From: Fimenecus sp045594885
GTDB taxonomy: Bacteria > Bacillota > Clostridia > Oscillospirales > Acutalibacteraceae
DNA length: 56,788 bases
Direction: 5' to 3'
Assembly (NCBI GenBank): GCA_045594885.1
Contig: JAZNZJ010000058.1
Coordinates: 1 to 56,788, forward strand
Translations under genes and position numbers: made by a program
The notes under the pieces: generated by a model
The model's database searches: none
Told to the model about the DNA's origin: nothing
The model's input: only the letters and a program-made list of their open reading frames with translations
In this document: in pieces, positions 49,025 through 56,788 of the stretch
Numbering within the stretch: the first letter of the stretch is position 1
Layout of the letters: each line of letters opens with the position of its first letter

Positions 49025-50455
49025 TCACTTTGTTCTTTCATAAATAATTTTAGAGTCGCCACCAAATTTTGTGATGTCGCTCATTGGAACATCTAATTCA
49101 CGGGCAAGGATTTCAACAACCTTACTTCCGCAGAAGCCACCCTGACAACGTCCCATACCCGCTCTTGTTCTACGCTTAACACCGTCAACATCACGAGCAC
49201 CTGCAGGAGCTTTAATGGCATCAATAATTTCACCCTCTGTGATTGTTTCACAACGGCAAACGATTCTGCCATAAGCAGGATTTTTCTTGATAAGCTCTGC
49301 TCTTTCTTCGTCACTCATATGGCGGAAGCGAACGGGCTCTTCTCTGGTGTCAGTATATGACTCTTTTTCAACAAGCTCAAGTTTTTCATTTAAAATTTCA
49401 CGTACATAAATTGCGATTGCAGGAGCAGATGAAAGACCCGGGGATTCAATACCTGCAACATTTAAGAAGTTCTCACTCTTATCACACCAGCCGATAATAA
49501 AATCATCATTAACCGGATGAGCACGAACGCCTGCAAAAGATGTGATTGCATTTCTTGTAGAAACAATCGGAACAGATTTGAGTGCCTTTTCAACAATCTC
49601 TTTAAGTCCTTCGGGAGTTGTTGTAATATCTTCTTTATCCTGAATATTAAGTGCTGTTGGTCCGATAAGCAGGTTGCCGTCCACAGTTGGTGTTACAAGA
49701 ATACCCTTGCCCATTTCGTTAGGACATTGGAAAATTGTGTGAACTGCAAGATTACCAACTGACTTATCAAGAACATAGTACTCGCCTTTTCTCGGTACTA
49801 ATTCAATTGAATCATCGCCAACCATTTTTGCGAGTTCATCTGAGAAATTACCTGCAGCATTGATGATATATTTTGCACCGATGTCGCCTACAGTAGTCTG
49901 AAGAACATAACCGTCTGCATTTTCCTCGATTGCTTTTACTTCACAATTTCTAATGAATTCAACACCATTAGTTACCGCATTTTCAACGGCTGCAATTGTG
50001 AGCTCATAAGGACAAACAATACCCGCACTCTCTGAAAGCAAAGCACCAACAGCCTCGTCGCTTATATTGGGTTCAATTCTGCGAAGTTCATCTCTGTCAA
50101 TAACTGAAAGTTCGGGAACACCATTATTGATACCTCTCCTATAAAGTTCTTTAACGTGTTCCATTTCAGAATCTGAAAAAGCAACAACTACCGAGCCATT
50201 CTTTTTGAATGGAACTGAAAGTTTTTCACAAACTTCAGGCATCATTGCAGTACCTTTAACGTTAAGTTCTGCTTTAAGTGTACCGTTCTGTGCGTCAAAA
50301 CCGCCGTGAACAATTGCACTATTTGCTTTTGTTGTACCCATTGCAACGTCATTGCATTTTTCAAGCAACGCAACGTTGAGCTTGAAACGGCTGAGTTCAC
50401 GGGCAATAAGTCCGCCAACTACACCTGCGCCTACAATTGCTACATCGTAAGTCAT
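49025..50455 (-). CDS. Glycerol-3-phosphate dehydrogenase-type FAD enzyme with [2Fe-2S] domain
   Basis: This 476-residue protein has a DAO-type FAD domain (VAIVGAGVVGGLIARELSR, ECN-like LLEKCNDVAMGTTKANSAIVHGGFD in two parts). A C-terminal BFD-like domain has cysteines CRCETITEGEI and GRCQGGFCG (CxC...CxxxxC) for a [2Fe-2S] cluster. It oxidises sn-glycerol-3-phosphate to dihydroxyacetone phosphate, by family and by the conserved three-gene context. GGGTTGAATT precedes the ATG. First gene of the operon that also carries the fucosidase. Confidence 0.88.
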   Translation of the reverse strand: MTYDVAIVGAGVVGGLIARELSRFKLNVALLEKCNDVAMGTTKANSAIVHGGFDAQNGTLKAELNVKGTAMMPEVCEKLSVPFKKNGSVVVAFSDSEMEHVKELYRRGINNGVPELSVIDRDELRRIEPNISDEAVGALLSESAGIVCPYELTIAAVENAVTNGVEFIRNCEVKAIEENADGYVLQTTVGDIGAKYIINAAGNFSDELAKMVGDDSIELVPRKGEYYVLDKSVGNLAVHTIFQCPNEMGKGILVTPTVDGNLLIGPTALNIQDKEDITTTPEGLKEIVEKALKSVPIVSTRNAITSFAGVRAHPVNDDFIIGWCDKSENFLNVAGIESPGLSSAPAIAIYVREILNEKLELVEKESYTDTREEPVRFRHMSDEERAELIKKNPAYGRIVCRCETITEGEIIDAIKAPAGARDVDGVKRRTRAGMGRCQGGFCGSKVVEILARELDVPMSDITKFGGDSKIIYERTK

Positions 50456-50517
50456 AATTCAACCCTTCTTTTTCAAAATTTCGGCACATTTCTGCACCAT
50501 AATTTATACTTCAATAG

Positions 50518-50546
50518 ATTATAACATATTCCGATTGATTTTAACA
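50518..50546 (-). promoter_or_regulatory. Promoter of the glycerol-3-phosphate dehydrogenase operon
   Basis: Leftward TGTTAA, 17 bases, TATAAT, 63 bases before the ATG at 50455. The -10 is perfect and the -35 weak. Confidence 0.5.
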
Positions 50547-50578
50547 TAGTTTTTTAAAATATTTTCAATATTTTTACA

Positions 50579-51283
50579 CTATTTTATCTGTGCTTTCAGC
50601 TTTTCTCCTATTCTCTTGATTATTCTTTTTTCAAGCCTTGAAATATAACTTTGGGATATTCCAAGTTTATCTGCTACCTCTTTTTGTGTCATTTCTTCTT
50701 TTTCACCAAGACCAAAACGCATATCAATGATTTCTCTTTCTCTTTTAGGCAGGGTTTCAATTACCTTTAGCAGTACTCTTTTCTCATCCTCTTCTTCCAT
50801 TTCACGATTTATTTCATCCCCATCGCTACCAAGCACATCGGCTAACATCAATTCATTACCGTCCCAGTCGGTATTAAGAGGTTCATCAAGCGAAACCTCC
50901 ATTTTCTGTGAAGCAATTTTACGCAGATGCATCAGTATTTCATTCTCAATACAGCGAGAAGCATATGTAGCAAGTTTTATGTTTTTCTCAGGCGAAAATG
51001 TATTTACCGCTTTTATAAGTCCAATTGTTCCAATTGAAATCAAATCTTCAATATTAACTCCGGAGCTTTCAAATTTTTTAGCTATATAAACAACTAAACG
51101 CAAATTATGAATAATTAGTTTTTCACGTGCTTTTTCATCACCCAAAACAAGTTTTTCACTTAAATTTTGTTCTTCTTCTTTTGACAAGGGCTCGGGTAAT
51201 GAGATTGGTCCGTTTATGTAATAATTACCGCCCTTGAATAATTTTAGATAAAGCTTCTTAAAAAACAATTTCAATTTAATCAT
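50579..51283 (-). CDS. sigE: RNA polymerase sporulation sigma factor SigE
   Basis: Sigma-E drives early mother-cell transcription. The 234-residue protein starts with a hydrophobic, basic pro-sequence (MIKLKLFFKKLYLKLFKGG) that SpoIIGA would remove. It has region 2 (LVVYIAKKFESSGVNIEDLISIGTIGLIKA in parts, FSPEKNIKLATYASRCIENEI) and region 4 (LPKREREIIDMRFGL, EEMTQKEVADKLGISQSYISRLEKRI). It overlaps the spoIIGA end by 8 bases. The usual follower sigG is absent; the glycerol-3-phosphate operon follows instead. Confidence 0.96.
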   Translation of the reverse strand: MIKLKLFFKKLYLKLFKGGNYYINGPISLPEPLSKEEEQNLSEKLVLGDEKAREKLIIHNLRLVVYIAKKFESSGVNIEDLISIGTIGLIKAVNTFSPEKNIKLATYASRCIENEILMHLRKIASQKMEVSLDEPLNTDWDGNELMLADVLGSDGDEINREMEEEDEKRVLLKVIETLPKREREIIDMRFGLGEKEEMTQKEVADKLGISQSYISRLEKRIIKRIGEKLKAQIK

Positions 51284-52079
51284 TTCTCAAATCTCCTTCA
51301 ATATTGATATTTAATATAATCTCATATTCACAAAGATTAGTAAGACTCTCACCCACATAGACTTTGTCAATACTATTACCGTTAACCGTTATAAAATCAG
51401 GACGAAACGCCCTTATAAGTGACTCACCATTGACAGTATTTACAGGGATAAGCCTTATTTTTCCTTCAGCATCACCATACAATTGAGCAAATTTTCTTTT
51501 TTCGAGCATAATAACGGGATATCCCGAAAATGGCTCACGTAAATTATTGCCCGTATCCATTAAAGCAACTGCTGAAAAAGTTCTGCCATCATTCTGTATT
51601 GTGGTATAGTATTCTTGACTCTGCGGTGCTTTTTTGTCAGTCAGTTTAAAAACTACAGTTAGCACAATATATGAAAAAACCGTACACACAACAAGAAATG
51701 TAAGATTGATGTCAAAATATATTATCCCATTGGAGTAAATAAGAGTATCCCAATCGAAAAGCATATACAAAGCAAATGTAATACCACCAAAAACCGCACA
51801 TATGGAGAACACCCAGAAAATCCGTTTTAAAAATGATTTCAAAGGCATTACACCAAAGGTCACGGCTACCATCAATACTCCCGTAAGAATTTTCAAAATT
51901 GTCATTACGACACCAAGATTATCAAGAAAAATCAGTAATGAACTTAATCCCCCCACCACCGCACCAAAACACAACTGCCAACGTGAACAATTACTTCGTG
52001 AGAGTTTTCGCACCGCCAAAAGCATAAAATAATTCACCAATGTATTGAGAATTACAAGAACATCAACATAAATCGTCAC
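51276..52079 (-). CDS. spoIIGA: Sigma-E processing peptidase SpoIIGA
   Basis: SpoIIGA is a membrane aspartic protease that activates pro-sigma-E after septation. The 267-residue protein has five N-terminal membrane segments and a C-terminal protease domain with the catalytic DTGN at 175-178 (ALMDTGNNLREPFSG). The start is taken as GTG at 52079 (MTIYVDVLVILNTLVNYF), the usual family start, with GGTGAT upstream; the longer frame to an ATG at 52112 begins inside a terminator hairpin and is unlikely. Directly followed by sigE. Confidence 0.94.
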   Translation of the reverse strand: MTIYVDVLVILNTLVNYFMLLAVRKLSRSNCSRWQLCFGAVVGGLSSLLIFLDNLGVVMTILKILTGVLMVAVTFGVMPLKSFLKRIFWVFSICAVFGGITFALYMLFDWDTLIYSNGIIYFDINLTFLVVCTVFSYIVLTVVFKLTDKKAPQSQEYYTTIQNDGRTFSAVALMDTGNNLREPFSGYPVIMLEKRKFAQLYGDAEGKIRLIPVNTVNGESLIRAFRPDFITVNGNSIDKVYVGESLTNLCEYEIILNINIEGDLRND

Positions 52080-52090
52080 ATAATCACCAC

Positions 52091-52133
52091 ACAAAAAAAT
52101 ACCTGATACCATTTTACACGGTATCAGGTATTT
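52091..52133 (-). terminator. Terminator after ruvX
   Basis: Leftward hairpin AAATACCTGATACC/GGTATCAGGTATTT with seven T, between the ruvX stop and the spoIIGA start. It separates the PBP-ruvX unit from spoIIGA-sigE, which therefore needs its own promoter nearby (not identified). Confidence 0.92.
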
Positions 52134-52146
52134 AATTTGTCATATT

Positions 52147-52554
52147 TTAGACGGTTTTCATATAATCTTCAAGAATGAGCACTGCTGAAACTGCATCGAC
52201 AATTGCCTTTCTTTTTTTGCCACGAACATCGGCTGCATTGAGTATATTATGTGCAGAAACCGTTGTAAGTCGCTCATTTTGAAAAGCTACGGTTAGACCT
52301 GTTTTTTCTTCAAGTAATGCACCTAATTCACGACAGGCATCACTGCGAAAGCCATAACTGCCATCCATATTCTGTGGTAGTCCCACACAAATACGTTCTG
52401 CCTTTCTCTCTTTTGCAAGTTCTGCAATTTTTTCAACAAGTACATCCCTGTTTTTTTCTGTTATAACGCATACGGGAGATGCGAGAATCTGCATTTTATC
52501 ACAAACAGCAATGCCCGTTCTCACATCACCGTAGTCAACTGACATAATTATCAT
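52147..52554 (-). CDS. ruvX: RuvX/YqgF-family Holliday junction resolvase-like protein
   Basis: This 135-residue RNase H-fold protein has the family start MSVDYGDVRTGIAVCD with the first catalytic Asp, RICVGLPQNMDGSYGFRSDACREL, the Glu in FQNERLTTVSA and the last Asp in KRKAIVDAVSAVLILEDY. YqgF proteins process pre-16S rRNA 5' ends or resolve junctions. GAGG lies 7 bases before the ATG. It follows the PBP gene by 19 bases. Confidence 0.94.
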   Translation of the reverse strand: MIIMSVDYGDVRTGIAVCDKMQILASPVCVITEKNRDVLVEKIAELAKERKAERICVGLPQNMDGSYGFRSDACRELGALLEEKTGLTVAFQNERLTTVSAHNILNAADVRGKKRKAIVDAVSAVLILEDYMKTV

Positions 52555-52573
52555 AGATTACCTCTTATTACAA

Positions 52574-54889
52574 TCAGCCTTCCCATTCAGCCGGTTGCTC
52601 TTCGGGTTCCGGTGTTACCGGAGTCTGAGTTGGTGGTTCGGGAGCCTGAGTTGTTGTTTCAGGTGCTTTGGTTGTTGTTTCAGGTGCTTGTGTAGGTTCT
52701 TCAGGAGTTACGGGCACATCTTCAACGGGAGTTGTTGTGGATTCGGTTGTAACACCCGGCACTGCACAATTTGTACACTTAGGCGGAAGATTTGATTTCT
52801 TATACCAGCCCGAAGCCTTTGAAGCACAATCATCACCTGCAAGGTGACCTGATGCAGTACAATAAGCACGTTGAACAACATCGTCGGTATATTTTTCAAA
52901 GTCCTTTGCTGAAAGGTTTGCATGAACTTTATCCATTACAGTTTTGAAGATAAGACCTGCAGGGTTGCCACTTGCCTTAACCTCTTTGTTGTAGTCATAA
53001 CCGAACCATACTGCACTTATATAATAAGGAGTACCCGCTACGCACCAACGGTCATAGTTATCACTCGAAGTACCTGTTTTTGCAAATGTTCTGAAATTCT
53101 TGACCGCATAGCCACGACCGGTACCACCCGCACCGTACATAACTGTCTGCATCATCTGATTCATAACATATGCAGTTTCAGGTGAAATTACCTGCTCAGC
53201 AGTTGATTCGGGATTATTCTGAAGAATAATATTTTCGCCCGTACTGTCAGTTACTTTGTAATAACAATATGGCTGATAATACTTACCGCCGTTACCGAAA
53301 GTTGCAAATGCAGCAGCCATTTGGAGTGTTGTTACACCGCCGTTTGTACCGCCCGTTGCAAGAGATGACGGTGCTCTGCTGTCAATTTCATCATTCATTG
53401 TTGTAATATGGAACTTTTCTGTAAGATAATCATAGCTTAAATCAAAGCCCATTTTCATAAGAAGCTGTGCGGGAACAGTATTATAAGAAATTGCAATCGC
53501 ATATTGTGCGGTTACATAACTGTCGGGTGAACCGGGATTTCCGCCATAGTTATTAGGCCAACGTTTGCCCTTCCACGTAATACCATAGTTCACAATCTTT
53601 GTTGACCAAGTAATATAGTTCTCTTCAATTGCCGGAGCATAAATACTCAAAGGCTTAATTGAAGAACCCGGTTGACGAACTGCAGTTACCGCACGGTTGT
53701 TTGAACGGTTTTCAGTCTTTTCACCTGCACCGCCCACCAATGCAACAACACGTCCGCTATAATCCATAATTGTCATTGCAGACTGGTATCTGTCAGCCGC
53801 ATTTGTTACTCGCTCACTTGGGAAATTAGTTCTTTGAACATATACACTTTCAAGAATATCTTGAACTCTTAAATCCACTGCGGCATAAATTCTTAAACCG
53901 CCAGAGTAAATCATTTTATTTGCTTCATAGTTTGAGTAGCCCTGTGCTTTAAGGTCACGAATAACTGAATTTATAACATAGTCAACATAGTAACTTTGAA
54001 TTTCATTATCTGTTGCTGATTCTGTTTTTTCTTCATGCTCCTCAACATATTTTTCGCTATTTGTGAAAATGAGCTCATAAGCAACCGCTTCGTCATATTG
54101 CTCTTGAGTAATCATTTCCTGCTCAAGCATCTTATAAAGGCATACTTCTTGACGTTTTTTATTGTTTTCAGGTTGCCACAATGGGTCATAATCTGCAGGT
54201 ATTTGGGTAATTGCCGCAATTGAAGCACACTCGGCAATATTAAGCTCAGAAACATCTTTACCGAAATAGGTTTCAGCAGCGGTCTGCACACCATAACAGT
54301 TATGACTTAAATAAATTGTATTGAGATATGCCTCTAAAATATCGTCTTTTTCATAATGCTTTTCAAGGTTTAATGCAGAAAGCATTTCATAATATTTTCT
54401 GTTGATATTTCTACCGTTTTCACCTGTAAGGTTTTTAATGAGCTGCATGGTAATGGTTGAGCCGCCTCTGACCTTACCCGTTGTAACCGCTGATTTTATG
54501 ACACCGAAAGTTGAACTAAACCAGTCAACGCCCTTATGGTCGTGAAAGCGTTCATCCTCAAGTGCAACGAAGGCTTTGGGCATCCATTCAGACATATTCT
54601 CCATTTCAACCCAAACTCTGTTTTTCTCGCCATGAAGCTTTGTAAGTTCAACAAAATTATCTTCTTCGTCTTTTGCATAAATAATTGTGGTCTGGTCTTG
54701 ATTCTGTTTATAGAATTCAAGGTCCATTATTCTCTCACCATTGACTGTATCTACCATATGGTCAATAACATAACCACCTATTATAAGACAAGTCAAAACG
54801 CCGGTGAAAACAATCGCCAGCAGAATTGTAAGTATATTTTTCTTTTTTGGTGACATTGGGCCACGTTGTTTCTGAGTCTTTTTTCTCAT
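52574..54889 (-). CDS. Bifunctional class A penicillin-binding protein (PBP1A type)
   Basis: This 771-residue peptidoglycan glycosyltransferase-transpeptidase has a basic cytosolic tail, one membrane helix (about residues 18-40) and a GT51 domain with catalytic Glu111 (VALEDERFHDHKGVD) and RGGSTITMQLIKNLT. The transpeptidase has SSIK (QPGSSIKPLS), SYN (SYNTVPAQ) and KTG (AKTGTSSD). The tail of about 55 residues is a repetitive Thr-Pro-Glu-Ala linker (APETTTKAPETTTQAPEP), probably spanning the wall. GGAGG lies 7 bases before the ATG at 54889; the upstream in-frame extension has no site. Upstream of ruvX in one unit. Confidence 0.95.
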   Translation of the reverse strand: MRKKTQKQRGPMSPKKKNILTILLAIVFTGVLTCLIIGGYVIDHMVDTVNGERIMDLEFYKQNQDQTTIIYAKDEEDNFVELTKLHGEKNRVWVEMENMSEWMPKAFVALEDERFHDHKGVDWFSSTFGVIKSAVTTGKVRGGSTITMQLIKNLTGENGRNINRKYYEMLSALNLEKHYEKDDILEAYLNTIYLSHNCYGVQTAAETYFGKDVSELNIAECASIAAITQIPADYDPLWQPENNKKRQEVCLYKMLEQEMITQEQYDEAVAYELIFTNSEKYVEEHEEKTESATDNEIQSYYVDYVINSVIRDLKAQGYSNYEANKMIYSGGLRIYAAVDLRVQDILESVYVQRTNFPSERVTNAADRYQSAMTIMDYSGRVVALVGGAGEKTENRSNNRAVTAVRQPGSSIKPLSIYAPAIEENYITWSTKIVNYGITWKGKRWPNNYGGNPGSPDSYVTAQYAIAISYNTVPAQLLMKMGFDLSYDYLTEKFHITTMNDEIDSRAPSSLATGGTNGGVTTLQMAAAFATFGNGGKYYQPYCYYKVTDSTGENIILQNNPESTAEQVISPETAYVMNQMMQTVMYGAGGTGRGYAVKNFRTFAKTGTSSDNYDRWCVAGTPYYISAVWFGYDYNKEVKASGNPAGLIFKTVMDKVHANLSAKDFEKYTDDVVQRAYCTASGHLAGDDCASKASGWYKKSNLPPKCTNCAVPGVTTESTTTPVEDVPVTPEEPTQAPETTTKAPETTTQAPEPPTQTPVTPEPEEQPAEWEG

Positions 54890-55070
54890 AACTTTCCTCC
54901 GAAACTGTATAAAAATGTTCATAAGAACACAATTTTACAATTATACAAATAAAGTATAGCACAAATAAAAGAAAATGTTTAGTCTTTTTTTATAAATTTA
55001 TGTTTTTTTAATAATTTGTAATAATTTTGATAAAAATAGAAATACATTCCAAAAGAAAAGGAAGTTATCA

Positions 55071-55388
55071 ATGAAAATTAAACATTTAAAATTGATTGTT
55101 TTTTCTCTGCTCTGTGTTTTTGTAATGGGATATTTATTTATGAACATCAATGATAATTTAGATGTATCCCCTAAAGAAAATAAATATATTCAAAAAAATG
55201 ATTATTACACAATAGCCGAATATCAAGGTAAAATCGCAGTTTTTATAAATGAAGAACCGATTCCCATTGATATTTATGAATCCTATGTCTATTCTCTGCC
55301 CGAACATGACAGAGAAGCACTTTCAAAAGGAATACGTGTTGAAAGTGCTGAAGAATTGCAAAGAATAATTGAAGATTATACAAGTTAG
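55071..55388 (+). CDS. Small membrane-anchored protein, BofC C-terminal-like
   Basis: This 105-residue protein has one N-terminal membrane helix (residues 9-26) and a short extracellular domain with YYTIAEYQGKIAVFINEE, SLPEHDREALSKGI and the end EELQRIIEDYTS. This is the pattern of many small clostridial proteins related to the C-terminal part of BofC; it is inferred from memory of the pattern and should be taken as a suggestion. AGGAAG lies 7 bases before the ATG. Its stop overlaps the stop of the convergent gene at 55385 by 3 bases. A sporulation role is possible given sigE nearby. Confidence 0.65.
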   Translation: MKIKHLKLIVFSLLCVFVMGYLFMNINDNLDVSPKENKYIQKNDYYTIAEYQGKIAVFINEEPIPIDIYESYVYSLPEHDREALSKGIRVESAEELQRIIEDYTS

Positions 55389-56788
55389 TCTTTTACAATT
55401 CTAATTTCGACATTCTTTTCGTTACCCTTGAGAGTTATTTCAACAATACCGTTGTCACGCACTGAAATTTCGGCAGGCTTGTTATTCACAGTAACCGAAT
55501 AATCATAACCGTCATTCATTACTGCAATAACCGAATATTTTTCATTATTACCATAATATTTCAATTCGCATACAAATTCCGTATTGTCTTCATTAAAATT
55601 ATTCGACAAAACCATAGTGTCAAAACCTGTTGAGAGTGTACCGGGCTTGAAATATGCATTAGTCCAAATGTTGATTGGGGTTGAAAGTCCGCCGAAATTA
55701 TGGAACCAACCGCCCCTGCCCGACGTGATGTTGAACATTTCAAAGGTGTAATATGAGTATTCAACCTCACGTTTCCAAGCATCGAGGGCCGTTTTGGCAA
55801 TTCTAAATGCGAAGTCGGTTTCACCTAAGTCGAGCATTGTTTTCCACACAAACCATTGGTGTGATAGCCACACGTTGCCATTCCAATAGCCATTTGTTAT
55901 ATAATATGATGCGGTTTTGTCAACTGCACTGATACCAACGGGACTGAACATTTCATCATCACTCTTAAGGTGACCTAAAATTCTCTGTTTTTGGCTTTCT
56001 GTTGTCACACCTGCAATAATGGGATAAATACCATCCATTGTCTTATTAAGATTTTCACCATCTGCAGTTCTGTAATGCTCTTTTGCGTCACCGTTTTCAT
56101 CGTGAATTACATATGAGAAATAGCCACAATCTTCATCCCAAGAATATTTTTGAAGTGCATCTGAAATTCGTTCAATATCTTTAAGATAGGTTGACATATC
56201 TTCTTGTTTATCCAACAAATCGGCAGCCATATAAAGAATTTTTGCACAACGGATTACCTGTGATGATGAAATTACAGGTGTCATATATTTCTGTTTGTTT
56301 TCGGCATACATTGACTTTTGAGGTGGCAAATCGTCCATACCGCTACAATTATAGAAATAATCGAAGGTAGTAGTAAGACCACTTTTAAACTTTGTTGTAG
56401 TTGAACCATTGATTTTACCTGCAAGAAAATCATAGAACATTTTTACTCTGTCATAATATTTCAAGAGTTCTGTTTTGTCATTTGCTCGTTTAAGCATTTC
56501 AAGGTACTGATAAATATGTACGGGTACGGGAGAGCCGTGAAGTAAAAATGCCCATTGGTCATTGTCAGTTAAATATGTTTCAAGAATATAATCTGCAATA
56601 TGGGGTGCAAATTCAAGCATATCAAGACCTATAAAGCCTGAATCCCAAGTATAAAAAGAGTCCCAACGCTTACCCGGTGTGTGATGTACAATATATTCAC
56701 CGTTGCGGTAAAGAGGATAAACTGTATTTTGGAATACGGTAGCACGTAGAATTCTGTTTGAGAATTCATAGGTTTTACCCGCTAAATT
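55385..56788 (-). CDS. GH63/trehalase-like (alpha/alpha)6 glycoside hydrolase, 5' end outside window
   Basis: The frame is open from the window edge to the stop at 55385, at least 467 codons. The fold is the (alpha/alpha)6 barrel of GH63/GH37 enzymes: TPGKRWDSFYTWDSGFIGLD at the visible start (near 56621-56680, catalytic-type WDS), TTTFDYFYNCSGMDDLP and NGYWNGNVWLSHQWFVWKT. A late acidic TFEMFNITSGRGG and a small C-terminal beta domain follow. Substrate is probably an alpha-linked glucoside or mannoside. An ATG at 56620 exists but lies inside the conserved domain, so it is not the start. Confidence 0.82.
   Translation of the reverse strand, partial: NLAGKTYEFSNRILRATVFQNTVYPLYRNGEYIVHHTPGKRWDSFYTWDSGFIGLDMLEFAPHIADYILETYLTDNDQWAFLLHGSPVPVHIYQYLEMLKRANDKTELLKYYDRVKMFYDFLAGKINGSTTTKFKSGLTTTFDYFYNCSGMDDLPPQKSMYAENKQKYMTPVISSSQVIRCAKILYMAADLLDKQEDMSTYLKDIERISDALQKYSWDEDCGYFSYVIHDENGDAKEHYRTADGENLNKTMDGIYPIIAGVTTESQKQRILGHLKSDDEMFSPVGISAVDKTASYYITNGYWNGNVWLSHQWFVWKTMLDLGETDFAFRIAKTALDAWKREVEYSYYTFEMFNITSGRGGWFHNFGGLSTPINIWTNAYFKPGTLSTGFDTMVLSNNFNEDNTEFVCELKYYGNNEKYSVIAVMNDGYDYSVTVNNKPAEISVRDNGIVEITLKGNEKNVEIRIVKD

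Noticed and set aside
52080..52112. Upstream ATG for spoIIGA
   Set aside because: It lies in a terminator hairpin; the GTG at 52079 gives the normal family N-terminus.
1..56788. CRISPR array, tRNA or rRNA genes, prophage, insertion sequence transposase
   Set aside because: No regularly spaced direct repeats, no cloverleaf-type tRNA in the gaps, no integrase or transposase motifs were seen.

Overview
The window is an AT-rich chromosomal segment from a spore-forming, anaerobic, low-GC Gram-positive bacterium, most likely an uncultured gut-type member of the Clostridia. This rests on the sporulation genes (a SpoIVFA/SpoIVFB-like pair, spoIIGA, sigE), the Firmicutes gene orders miaB-ricA-mutS and gdpP-rplI-dnaB, strong GGAGG-type ribosome binding sites, TTGACA/TATAAT-type promoters, Clostridia-type short palindromic repeats, and an anaerobic three-gene glycerol-3-phosphate dehydrogenase operon. 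No tRNA, rRNA, CRISPR array, transposase or phage gene was seen. Both ends cut a gene: mutS lacks its 3' end at the left, and a GH63-like glycosidase lacks its 5' end at the right.

Left part (1-9.6 kb): a leftward operon of alpha/beta hydrolase, miaB, a Cys-tailed RicA/YlbF protein and mutS; a divergent SCP2 protein; an unknown anchored protein; then a rightward Gfo/Idh/MocA oxidoreductase with an SLC13-type permease; then an ATC hydrolase-like enzyme. From 9.6 to 15.6 kb lies a leftward L-arabinose operon (araB-araA-araD, preceded by a GH5 lipoprotein). Downstream of araD lies a stub of a second araD. The stub stops exactly at a palindrome, and a 15-bp inverted repeat then brackets one gene of unknown function.

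Middle part (15.7-33.7 kb): housekeeping genes (Spx/ArsC-like, prmA, rplS with a leader), an XRE regulator with a small coupled partner, an MFS transporter, the paired radical-SAM genes TIGR03960/TIGR03936, the SpoIVF-like pair, a NERD protein, and a branched-chain amino acid cluster (ilvD, ilvC, ilvB). Two units interrupt the ilv cluster. One is a GH38/57-like protein with a FadR-type regulator. The other is a SAM methyltransferase with its own promoter, a 33-codon leader ORF and a terminator just before its start, bracketed by copies of one interspersed repeat.

Right part (33.8-56.8 kb): one long leftward housekeeping operon (rnj-gdpP-rplI-dnaB-tilS-hpt-ftsH); rightward rnhA and a GPH sugar symporter; then leftward glycerol-3-phosphate dehydrogenase genes with a GH29 alpha-L-fucosidase; then PBP1A-ruvX-spoIIGA-sigE; then a small BofC-like protein and the GH63-like enzyme. 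Together the glycosidases, arabinose genes and sugar transporter suggest a plant- or mucin-glycan user.

The two observations most worth a second look are the inverted-repeat-bounded single-gene cassette beside the truncated araD copy, and the leader-peptide/terminator arrangement in front of the methyltransferase, which looks like an attenuation-controlled accessory or resistance gene.
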